DNA of 37,613 bases, from positions 1 to 37,613 of the forward strand of contig VEQU01000013.1 in assembly GCA_018883075.1 (NCBI GenBank). Direction: 5' to 3'. The stretch's first letter is position 1. The number at the start of each line of letters is the position of its first letter. The stretch comes from Mycobacterium sp. (GTDB lineage Bacteria > Actinomycetota > Actinomycetes > Mycobacteriales > Mycobacteriaceae). Positions 31,372-37,613 of the stretch are shown here, one piece after another. The notes under the pieces were generated by a model. The model was not told the DNA's origin. It made no database searches and was given only the letters and a program-made list of their open reading frames with translations. The translations under genes were made by a program, and so were the position numbers.

Positions 31372-33333
31372 TCAGTTCGCCTTACTGGACCGGATCGCTT
31401 CGAACACACCCGGATCCACCAGAGTGGAGGTGTCTCCCAGCTCGCGTCCCTCCGCGACGTCGCGCAGCAATCGGCGCATGATCTTGCCGCTGCGGGTCTT
31501 GGGGAGTTCGGGGACCACGTGAATCTCGCGGGGCTTGGCGATCGGGGAGATCTCGCGGGCGACTTCGGCGCGCAGTTCGTTGACCATGTCCGCTGTCGAC
31601 ATGTCGGCGTGGTGCTCCTTGAGGATGACGAATGCGCAGATCGCCTGACCGGTCTGGCTGTCCGAGGCACCCACCACGGCGGCCTCCGCAACACCTGCAT
31701 GACCCACCAGAGCCGATTCGACCTCCGCCGTAGAGATCCGGTGACCCGACACGTTCATCACGTCGTCGATGCGACCCAGCACCCAGATCTCGCCATCGGG
31801 CCCGTAACGGGCACCGTCACCGGCGAAGTACCACCCGCGGTCGGCGAAACGTGACCAGTAGGTCTCCTGGAAGCGCTCCGGGTCTCCCCAGATGCCCCGC
31901 AGCATCGACGGCCACGGCTTGTCCAGGACCAGATAACCGGTCACATGCTCGCCGTGTTCCTGCGATGGCGCGAGTTCCTCGCCGTTGTCATCGACGATCT
32001 TGGCCGAGATGCCCGGCAGCGGCCGCATCGCTGAGCCCGGCTTGCAGATCGTCACGCCTGGCAGCGGAGAGATCATCGCGGCGCCGGTCTCGGTCTGCCA
32101 CCACGTGTCGACGATCGGCGTCCTGTCGGCCCCGAACACGAGCCGGTACCAGCGCCACGCCTCGGGATTGATGGGCTCGCCCACCGACCCGAGCAGTCTG
32201 AGGCTGGACAGATCGTGCTCGAACGCCAACTCTCGGCCCCACTTCATGAACGTCCGGATCAGGGTTGGTGCCGTGTAATAAATTGTGACGCCGTACTTTT
32301 CGATGACTTGGAAGTGGCGGTGCTCGTCAGGCGAGGCGGGTGTGCCCTCATAGACAACGGTCGTCGCTCCGTTGGACAACGGACCGTAGACGATGTAGGA
32401 GTGTCCGGTCACCCAACCGATGTCGGCGGTGCACCAGTAGACGTCGCTCTCCGGCTTGATGTCGAACACATAGTTGTGGGTGTAGGACGCCTGGGTGAGA
32501 TAGCCGCCCGACGTGTGCATGATCCCTTTGGGCTTGCCGGTGGTGCCGGAGGTGTAGAGCAAAAACAGCGGCTGTTCTGAGTCGAAGGTCTCGGCGGTGT
32601 GCTCCGGTGACGCCATGCCGACGGTTTCGTGCCACCACAGGTCGCGGCCGCCGGTCCAGCTGACATCAGTCCCGGTTCGGCGAACCACGAGGACGTTGCG
32701 TACCGACGGCTGGCCGGCGACCGCCTCGTCGACGGCGTCCTTCAGCGATACCGCGGTTCCCCGTCGGTACTGGCCATCGGTGGTGATGACCAACTTGGCC
32801 TCGGCGTCCTCGACCCTTGCTCGCAGTGCCGAAGCGGAGAATCCGCCGAAGACCACCGAGTGCATGAGGCCCAGACGCGCACACGCCAGCATCGCGACGA
32901 TGGCTTCGGGAACCATCGGCATGTAGATGGCGACCCGGTCGCCGCTCACCAGGCCGAGATCCGTCATCGTGTTGGCGGCCCTACACACCTCGTCCTTGAG
33001 CTGCGCGTAGGTGATGGTGCGGGCGTCCCCGACCGGCTCACCCTCCCAGTGAATGGCCACCCGGTCGCCGTTGCCCGCCTCGACATGGCGGTCCACGCAG
33101 TTGTATGCGACGTTGAGCCGTCCGCCGACGAACCACTTGGCCACCGGCGCCTGTGACCAGTCGAGCACCTCGGTGAACGGGGTGTCCCAACTCAACCGGT
33201 TGGCCTGCTCCGCCCAGAAGGCCAGCCGGTCCGCCTCGGCCCGGTCGTAGAGATCCGCACCGGCGTTCGCCTTCGCGGCGAAGTCCGCAGAGGGTGGGAA
33301 ATGGGTCTGAACGTCCGCATGGGCATCGGTCAT
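31372..33333 (-). CDS. acs: acetyl-CoA synthetase
   Basis: This 653-aa AMP-forming ligase activates acetate to acetyl-CoA. The adenylation motif is YTSGTTGKPKGI. Other blocks are DTWWQTETG, WYFAGDGARYG (A8 hinge region) and the C-terminal RSGKIMRRLL. Lys617 in that last motif is the site that protein acetyltransferase modifies to switch off the enzyme in mycobacteria. The ATG at 33333 has a TAGGCT box 6 nt upstream. The stop is 2 nt from the stop of the convergent protease. In M. tuberculosis dppABCD follows upstream, but here an Rv3662c-like gene lies directly divergent. Confidence 0.97.
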   Translation of the reverse strand: MTDAHADVQTHFPPSADFAAKANAGADLYDRAEADRLAFWAEQANRLSWDTPFTEVLDWSQAPVAKWFVGGRLNVAYNCVDRHVEAGNGDRVAIHWEGEPVGDARTITYAQLKDEVCRAANTMTDLGLVSGDRVAIYMPMVPEAIVAMLACARLGLMHSVVFGGFSASALRARVEDAEAKLVITTDGQYRRGTAVSLKDAVDEAVAGQPSVRNVLVVRRTGTDVSWTGGRDLWWHETVGMASPEHTAETFDSEQPLFLLYTSGTTGKPKGIMHTSGGYLTQASYTHNYVFDIKPESDVYWCTADIGWVTGHSYIVYGPLSNGATTVVYEGTPASPDEHRHFQVIEKYGVTIYYTAPTLIRTFMKWGRELAFEHDLSSLRLLGSVGEPINPEAWRWYRLVFGADRTPIVDTWWQTETGAAMISPLPGVTICKPGSAMRPLPGISAKIVDDNGEELAPSQEHGEHVTGYLVLDKPWPSMLRGIWGDPERFQETYWSRFADRGWYFAGDGARYGPDGEIWVLGRIDDVMNVSGHRISTAEVESALVGHAGVAEAAVVGASDSQTGQAICAFVILKEHHADMSTADMVNELRAEVAREISPIAKPREIHVVPELPKTRSGKIMRRLLRDVAEGRELGDTSTLVDPGVFEAIRSSKAN

Positions 33334-33339
33334 GGGGGG

Positions 33340-33345
33340 AGCCTA
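33340..33345 (-). promoter_or_regulatory. candidate -10 box of acs
   Basis: TAGGCT on the minus strand, separated from the acs ATG by six C residues. This again looks leaderless. It lies back to back with the box at 33399-33404. Confidence 0.5.
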
Positions 33346-33398
33346 GCCAGCAGCGGTGCCGGGTGAGGTGCCAACCGGATCGTCTCCCTTGGCCCGGG

Positions 33399-33404
33399 TA
33401 GCGT
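33399..33404 (+). promoter_or_regulatory. candidate -10 box of the Rv3662c-like gene
   Basis: TAGCGT lies 8 nt before the GTG at 33413, in the context GGGTAGCGTGG. It matches the layout seen at 14956-14961. Confidence 0.5.
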
Positions 33405-33412
33405 GGCCGCTC

Positions 33413-34186
33413 GTGACGACCGGTGCTTCCCCCGGGCGAGGTCGCGATCTGTTGGCACCGCTGATGGATTTGCCGGGTGTCGCCGAGGCCGCCGAAGCCG
33501 CCCGTGTCGCACTCGGCCGCGCCCATCGGCATCGAAGCAATCTGCGCAACTGGCCGGTGACCGCTGCGGAGTCCGCCGTGCGGGGAGCCCGCTCGTCGTC
33601 GGTTCTTGACGGCGGCGGCGTGCAACTCGACGCCGCGTCCGGGTCCGCCGATCCGGTGCTGTCTGGAGCCCTGCGGGTGGGGCAGGCGCTCGAGGGCGGG
33701 ACAACCAGCCTCATCGGCGTGTGGCAGCGCGCGCCGCTGCAGGCTCTTGCCCGGCTGCACGCGTTGGCCGCCGCTGACCTGGTGGAGGAGTCGCACCTTG
33801 GTCGCCCGCGCCAACGACCCGAAATCAGCCCGCGGCTCGATCTGCTGACGCGTCTTGTCACCGGCGGTAGCGCGGTGCCCGCACCGGTGCTTGCCGCCGT
33901 CGCCCATGGTGAGTTGCTGACCCTCGCGCCGTTCGGCAGCGCGGACGGCGTTGTGGCACGGGGGGTTTCTCGTCTGGTGACGATCGCCTCGGGGCTCGAC
34001 CCGCACGGCCTCGGGGTGCCCGAGGTGTATTGGATGCGTCGCGCCGACGAGTACCGCGACGCCGCGGCCGGCTTCGCGCGAAGCGGTCCGGACGGCGTCG
34101 GGCCCTGGCTGATCATGTGCTGCCACGCTCTGGAAGACGGTGCGCGGGAAGCGTTGTCGATCGCCGAGGCGGCCGCCGGGACATGA
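33413..34186 (+). CDS. Rv3662c-like protein, Fic-N-like helical region, unknown function
   Basis: This 257-aa protein has almost the length of Rv3662c. The segment LMDLPGVAEAAEAARVALGR to NWPVTAAESAVRGARSSSVLDG resembles the helical N-terminal region of Fic-family proteins. The Fic core motif HxFx(D/E)GNGR is missing, so it should not transfer nucleotides. The rest is alanine-rich and helical. Databases often label such proteins oxidoreductase, for which I see no sequence basis. The GTG at 33413 is chosen by homology and by the -10 box 8 nt upstream. A strong hairpin follows the stop. Confidence 0.85.
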   Translation: MTTGASPGRGRDLLAPLMDLPGVAEAAEAARVALGRAHRHRSNLRNWPVTAAESAVRGARSSSVLDGGGVQLDAASGSADPVLSGALRVGQALEGGTTSLIGVWQRAPLQALARLHALAAADLVEESHLGRPRQRPEISPRLDLLTRLVTGGSAVPAPVLAAVAHGELLTLAPFGSADGVVARGVSRLVTIASGLDPHGLGVPEVYWMRRADEYRDAAAGFARSGPDGVGPWLIMCCHALEDGAREALSIAEAAAGT

Positions 34187-34188
34187 AA

Positions 34189-34227
34189 GCGGGCGGCGCT
34201 CCGAACGATGTTCGGCTCGCCGCCCGC
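34189..34227 (+). terminator. strong hairpin after the Rv3662c-like gene
   Basis: GCGGGCGGCG (34189-34198) pairs with CGCCGCCCGC (34218-34227). After a small CT/CT internal loop, CCGAAC pairs with GTTCGG around a GAT loop. This makes 16 base pairs starting 2 nt after the stop codon. No T-tract follows, so it fits the U-less terminators common in mycobacteria. Confidence 0.6.
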
Positions 34228-34702
34228 CAACACGGAAACCGTGGTTACCAAGCGTGCTCGGTGGGTTGCGTGGGTGGCCTCGGCGATCTCGCGATGCGCT
34301 TCGGCCCAACTCCACCCAAGGAGCCACAGGACCGTCCGCTTTTCGCAATTACGCAGGCCCGCAACACTTCTGCCATCTCCGCGGCGTGCTCCGCGTGGGT
34401 TCCCGGAACCGTGCTGGGTTGCCTGGATCGGGAGACAGAACCTTCTCTTCCGGCGCTGCCTTGGCCGCTCCAAGCTTCCGTAACTCCGTTGTACTCCGTG
34501 ATGCCCGTCACATCAAGAGTCAAATCGCTGCGAGTCGTCGCCGCCGCGACGGCGGCCTCCGCGGCGCGCGGTCGGCTACCGAATCACGGGCGTTCCGGCG
34601 CGAAAGTGGCAGACCACGCCACGTGGCTGTGTCTGCAAATTCACAGGAAAAACGTGGTTTTCGACCCGCTGGGAGACTTGCGCTCAGCTACGACGGCGTG
34701 TG
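34228..34702. other. non-coding stretch where M. tuberculosis carries Rv3661
   Basis: I see no supported gene in these 475 bases. The short open frames here lack homology, ribosome binding sites and the usual codon pattern, and base composition is less GC-rich than its neighbours (for example GTTACC, CAATTACG, GTAACTCCGTTG, GTCAAATCGC). In M. tuberculosis the HAD-type gene Rv3661 lies between the Rv3662c and ssd homologues; nothing like it is found. This may be the scar of a deletion, or a regulatory region of the 6C RNA. Confidence 0.55.
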
Positions 34703-34708
34703 TATAGT
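34678..34708 (+). promoter_or_regulatory. promoter of the 6C RNA
   Basis: TATAGT at 34703-34708 is the best -10 match in the window. TTGCGC at 34678-34683 lies 19 bp upstream as a -35. Transcription would start near 34715. Confidence 0.65.
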
Positions 34709-34714
34709 TGGCCG

Positions 34715-34808
34715 CACCTGGTGAAATCCGGGTGTGCATCAGCCCGACCCCCCGGGGCTGATGCACGACGACCCTCGCCTCCTCCCCCCCTGGCGAGGGT
34801 CGTCCTTT
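34715..34808 (+). ncRNA. 6C small RNA (B11-like)
   Basis: Two consecutive strong hairpins carry C-runs in their loops, the definition of the actinobacterial 6C RNA. Hairpin 1 has a 12-bp stem (34734-34745/34755-34766) and loop GACCCCCCG. Hairpin 2 has a 13-bp stem (34767-34779/34792-34804) and a loop with seven consecutive C's (34784-34790). It ends in CTTTAT and would serve as terminator. A weaker 5' hairpin, CACCTGG/CCGGGTG (34715-34721/34728-34734), overlaps the base of hairpin 1. Length is about 94 nt. In M. tuberculosis the homologue B11 lies beside ssd, as here. It acts in trans through its C-rich loops on G-rich mRNA sites (established for 6C). Confidence 0.93.
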
Positions 34809-34936
34809 ATCTGCGTATCTGCGGGTCCCGTCCGTGCGTCCCCTGCGGGTGTCGCGGGTTGTCCAGCCGTGGTTTTCTCCACAGGCGCCGACGGATTGAC
34901 TGGCGGCGCATCACCTTCCCGTTCGACGGTGTCCGC

Positions 34937-35989
34937 GTGAGCGCTCCGGTGTTGACTCTCGTCGGCGATCCCGAGTTGGCCCGCCACGTCGATCGCGTCG
35001 CGGCGGCCGCGGGCGCACGCGCCCTCGGGGTGGCGGACCCTGCCAGGCGGGCATGGCTCGCCGCCGCGGCGGTGCTGCTCGATGAAAGCGCCGCGCGACG
35101 GTGCGCCGAGCGCGGGCTGCCGCGTCGAGAAGGTGTTCTACTGGTGATTACCGATGAGCCGTCGACATCGACGTGGTCGGCGGCGGTGCAGGTCGGCGCG
35201 CAGCATGTCTACCGCCTGCCCGGGCAGGAGGCGGAACTCGTCTCGGCGCTGTCCGGCGCGATCGAGAACGGCGCCCGCTCCGCGCTGCCAGGCCGGGTCA
35301 TCGTGACGGTGCCGGGCCGAGGCGGTGGCGGCGCGTCAGTCTTGGCCACTGCTGTGGCGTTGTGCGCCGGTGACGCGCTGCTGATCGACCTCGATCCGTG
35401 TGGTGGCGGGCTGGACCTGCTGCTCGGCGTCGAATCCAGGCCCGGACCGCGATGGCGTGATCTGCGGGCACAAGGGGGCCGGCTCGGTTGGACCGCCGTG
35501 CGCGACGCGCTTCCCCGCCGCGACGGTGTCAGCATCCTGTCCTGCACCCGTGCCTATCACGACATCGACGCGGATCTGTTCGCCTCGATCGCCGGCGCGG
35601 GCCGCCGGGGTGGGACGACGGTCATCTGCGATGTGCCGCGACAGTTCGGCCCGGCCGCCGTCCATGCACTGGAACTCGCCGACCTCGTCGCGGTCGTGAC
35701 CCGCTGTGAGGTCCGCGGCATCGCGGCCGCATCCGCGCTGACCGGGATAGTGCGCAGCCTGAACCGCAACGTCGGGCTGGTGGTCCGCGGCCCGGCCCCG
35801 GGCGGACTGTCCGTCCACGATGCGGTTGAGGTGGTGGGGGCGCCTCTGGTGGCCGCCATGCGCCCCGAGCCCATGCTGGCCCGCCGCCTCGAACAGGGCG
35901 GTCTGTGTCTGCGACGTGGTTCCCCACTTACGGCGGCGGCGCGGACGGTGCTCGCCTCGGCCAGTGCCGCACCGGAGACGGCGGCGTGA
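34937..35989 (+). CDS. ssd: Ssd, septum site determining-like protein
   Basis: This 350-aa protein has the length of Rv3660c. It belongs to the MinD/ParA/CpaE superfamily. An N-terminal receiver-like region (about 1-115) precedes the ATPase-like domain, which starts VIVTVPGRGGGGASVLATAV, a P-loop in which the usual GK(T/S) is replaced by GGGGAS. ATP binding may therefore be weak or absent; M. tuberculosis Ssd is likewise atypical. CpaE-like proteins accompany tad/flp pilus genes, and Ssd inhibits septation when overproduced in mycobacteria. The GTG at 34937 gives the start VSAPVLTLVGDPE. It overlaps tadA as GTGA. Confidence 0.92.
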   Translation: MSAPVLTLVGDPELARHVDRVAAAAGARALGVADPARRAWLAAAAVLLDESAARRCAERGLPRREGVLLVITDEPSTSTWSAAVQVGAQHVYRLPGQEAELVSALSGAIENGARSALPGRVIVTVPGRGGGGASVLATAVALCAGDALLIDLDPCGGGLDLLLGVESRPGPRWRDLRAQGGRLGWTAVRDALPRRDGVSILSCTRAYHDIDADLFASIAGAGRRGGTTVICDVPRQFGPAAVHALELADLVAVVTRCEVRGIAAASALTGIVRSLNRNVGLVVRGPAPGGLSVHDAVEVVGAPLVAAMRPEPMLARRLEQGGLCLRRGSPLTAAARTVLASASAAPETAA

Positions 35990-37149
35990 GTGACTCCCTG
36001 ATCGACCGGGTCCGCGAACGGTTGGTGGCCGAGTCCGGCCGGATCCGGCCCGCTGCCGTCGCGGCAGCCATCAGGGCCGAATCGGGAGGGTTGCTCGGCG
36101 ACACCGAAGTCCTCAGCAACCTGCGTTTACTGGAGACCGAACTGACCGGTGCGGGCGTCCTGGACTCATTGCTCGCCGGCGACGACGTCACCGACGTTCT
36201 GGTGACCTCACCCGCCGAGGTGTGGATTGATGACGGAAACGGACTGCACCGCAGCGGTATTCGATTCACCGACGAGGCAGCGGTGCGGCGCCTGGCCCAG
36301 CGTCTCGCCATCGCAGCGGGCCGCAGGCTCGATGACGCGCAACCCTGGGTCGATGGATTCCTCGGCGGCCTGGGTTCTGGACGCTTCGGCGTTCGGCTAC
36401 ATGCCGTGCTGCCCCCGATAGCCGCGGCCGGAACCTGCATTTCCCTTCGTGTTCTTCGACCCGCAACACTTGACCTCACTGCACTGGCCGCTGCGGGTGC
36501 CCTCGCGCCGCAGGCCGCCCGTCTGTTGGACCAGATCATCACCGCTCGGCTCGCATTCCTGGTGTCGGGCGGAACCGGAGCCGGGAAGACGACGGTGCTC
36601 GCGGCGATGCTGGGCGCGGTTCCCGCCGGCGAACGCATCCTCTGCGTCGAGGACGCTCCCGAGTTGGCGCCACCGCACCCCCACCTGGTTCGTCTGGTGG
36701 CACGCGCTGCGAACGTCGAAGGGATCGGGGAGGTCACTCTGCGCGACCTCGTGCGCCAAGCCCTCCGGATGCGCCCTGACCGCTTGATCGTGGGTGAGGT
36801 TCGCGGCGCCGAGGTGGTGGATCTGCTGTCCGCGCTCAATACCGGACACGCCGGCGGTGCCGGAACGGTGCACGCGAACAGTCCCGCCGAGGTGCCGCCG
36901 CGACTGGAGGCACTCGGCGCCCTCGGCGGACTTGACCGCGATGCGCTGCACAGCCAATTGGCGGCCGCGGTTCAGGCTGTGGTCCACGTCAGCCGCGGAC
37001 CCGACGGTCGCCGGGTCGAGCAGATCGCAGTGCTTGGACGCGACGCTGCCGGATGTGTCGCCGCGTTCCCGGTGTGGCACGTCGACAAGGGGACACTCGA
37101 TGCCGCGCCGATGCTGCGGGAGATCATCTCCGACCGAGGCGGCCAGTGA
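35986..37149 (+). CDS. tadA: TadA/CpaF-like secretion ATPase
   Basis: This 387-aa protein is a type II/IV secretion NTPase of the TadA (CpaF) family, like Rv3659c. An N-terminal helical region (1-75) is followed by the PAS-like part DVTDVLVTSPAEVWID. The Walker A motif is SGGTGAGKTTVL, the Asp box is CVEDAPEL, the Walker B region is MRPDRLIVGEVRGAEVVDLL, and the His box is NTGHAGGAGTVHANSP. It should power assembly of a tad/flp-type pilus or a related export system. The GTG start at 35986 overlaps the ssd stop, and its stop overlaps tadB by 4 bp. Confidence 0.93.
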   Translation: MSDSLIDRVRERLVAESGRIRPAAVAAAIRAESGGLLGDTEVLSNLRLLETELTGAGVLDSLLAGDDVTDVLVTSPAEVWIDDGNGLHRSGIRFTDEAAVRRLAQRLAIAAGRRLDDAQPWVDGFLGGLGSGRFGVRLHAVLPPIAAAGTCISLRVLRPATLDLTALAAAGALAPQAARLLDQIITARLAFLVSGGTGAGKTTVLAAMLGAVPAGERILCVEDAPELAPPHPHLVRLVARAANVEGIGEVTLRDLVRQALRMRPDRLIVGEVRGAEVVDLLSALNTGHAGGAGTVHANSPAEVPPRLEALGALGGLDRDALHSQLAAAVQAVVHVSRGPDGRRVEQIAVLGRDAAGCVAAFPVWHVDKGTLDAAPMLREIISDRGGQ

Positions 37150-37613
37150 GCGCCTGGGCGGTCGCGGGCGCATTGCTGGCGGCCGCGACGCTGATTACGC
37201 CGGCTCCGGGCCGGCGCCTCGCCACTGCGTCCCGGGGAGTCAGGCGCCTGCCATCGGCATCGGCGGCGGTGTTAGTCGCCGCCGCGGCGGCGGTAGCAGC
37301 GGCATTGACCACACCTGCGGCAACGCTCGCGGTCGCGATGACAGCGGTCCTGGCTGCGACCCGACGGCGTCGCAACCGGCGACTGCGTGATCGTCGTGCG
37401 CTGGCAAAGGCGATGGTCGCGGCACTTCACACCGTGGTGGGAGAGTTGCGCGCCGGGGCCCACCCCGTGCATGCGTTCGCTACTGCCGCCGGTGAGTTCG
37501 ACGGCGAGGTCGCGGCGGGCCTCGGGGCCCTGTCCGCCCGGGCGCGGTTCGGAGCCGATGTGGCGGGGGCGCTGGATTCGATCGTGTCGACCTCCACCGT
37601 CCCGGTGTACTGG
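37146..37613 (+). CDS. tadB: TadB-like membrane protein, 3' end cut by window
   Basis: The GTG at 37146 overlaps the tadA stop as GTGA, and the frame stays open to the end of the window (156 codons visible). The residues are MSAWAVAGALLAAATLI, a first transmembrane segment, then a second at about 39-75. The basic RRRRNRRLRDRR follows, then the cytoplasmic type II secretion F-domain start HTVVGELRAGAHPVHAFATA. This matches the TadB component and Rv3658c. The rest lies beyond the window. Confidence 0.88.
   Translation, partial: MSAWAVAGALLAAATLITPAPGRRLATASRGVRRLPSASAAVLVAAAAAVAAALTTPAATLAVAMTAVLAATRRRRNRRLRDRRALAKAMVAALHTVVGELRAGAHPVHAFATAAGEFDGEVAAGLGALSARARFGADVAGALDSIVSTSTVPVYW

Noticed and set aside
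34245-34523. 92-codon minus-strand frame in the gap between the Rv3662c-like gene and the 6C RNA
   Set aside because: It has no ribosome binding site or leaderless box, no similarity I recognise to Rv3661 or another family, and unusual composition (rich in Ser, Arg, Gly and Thr).

Overview
The window is chromosomal DNA from a mycobacterium, most likely a non-tuberculous species. GC content is high, GTG and TTG starts are common, and almost every gene has a recognisable counterpart, in nearly the same order and reversed orientation, in the M. tuberculosis block from about Rv3713 down to Rv3658c (order recalled, not searched). No prophage, insertion sequence or CRISPR array is visible. The first gene (DUF559-like) and the last (tadB-like) are cut by the window edges.

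Left part (1-12 kb): the peptidoglycan amidation pair murT-gatD, a DnaQ-like exonuclease with a BRCT-like tail, an alpha/beta-hydrolase-OsmC fusion, and leuA, which is preceded by a leucine-codon leader peptide with mutually exclusive hairpins. Then come a small membrane protein, a nitroreductase, the aspartate-pathway pair ask-asd, and a GCS2-type ligase. Middle part (12-25 kb): glpK, a carotenoid oxygenase, a YqeY-like protein, a TspO-family membrane protein, tRNA-Pro(CGG), a membrane metallophosphoesterase, the penicillin-binding protein ponA2 and the redox regulator whiB4. These are followed by two ArsA/Get3-like ATPases whose junction carries an unusual 34-bp tandem repeat, a DUF4177-RidA-MBL operon, and crp. 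Right part (25-37.6 kb): an Rv3675-like protein, the nth-thioredoxin-NUDIX-marP operon, ephE with a YqjE-like membrane protein, a secreted serine protease, acs, an Rv3662c-like protein, a 6C small RNA, and the start of a tad-like cluster (ssd, tadA, tadB).

Working relationships: murT/gatD and ponA2 act on the cell wall. MarP and its thioredoxin, NUDIX and Nth neighbours look like an envelope and stress-defence operon. Ask and Asd feed lysine, diaminopimelate, threonine and methionine synthesis. WhiB4 and Crp are global regulators. Many genes overlap by 4 bp (ATGA, GTGA or TTGA), which suggests translational coupling. At least nine annotated starts have a TANNNT -10 box 6-8 nt upstream, as expected of leaderless mycobacterial transcripts.

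Most notable: (1) the 34-bp tandem repeat between the two ATPase genes, which forms a chain of tiny ORFs joined by ATGA overlaps; (2) the leuA attenuator; (3) the gap between acs and ssd, where M. tuberculosis has dppABCD and Rv3661 but this genome has only an Rv3662c-like gene, about 520 bp of apparently non-coding DNA, and the 6C RNA.
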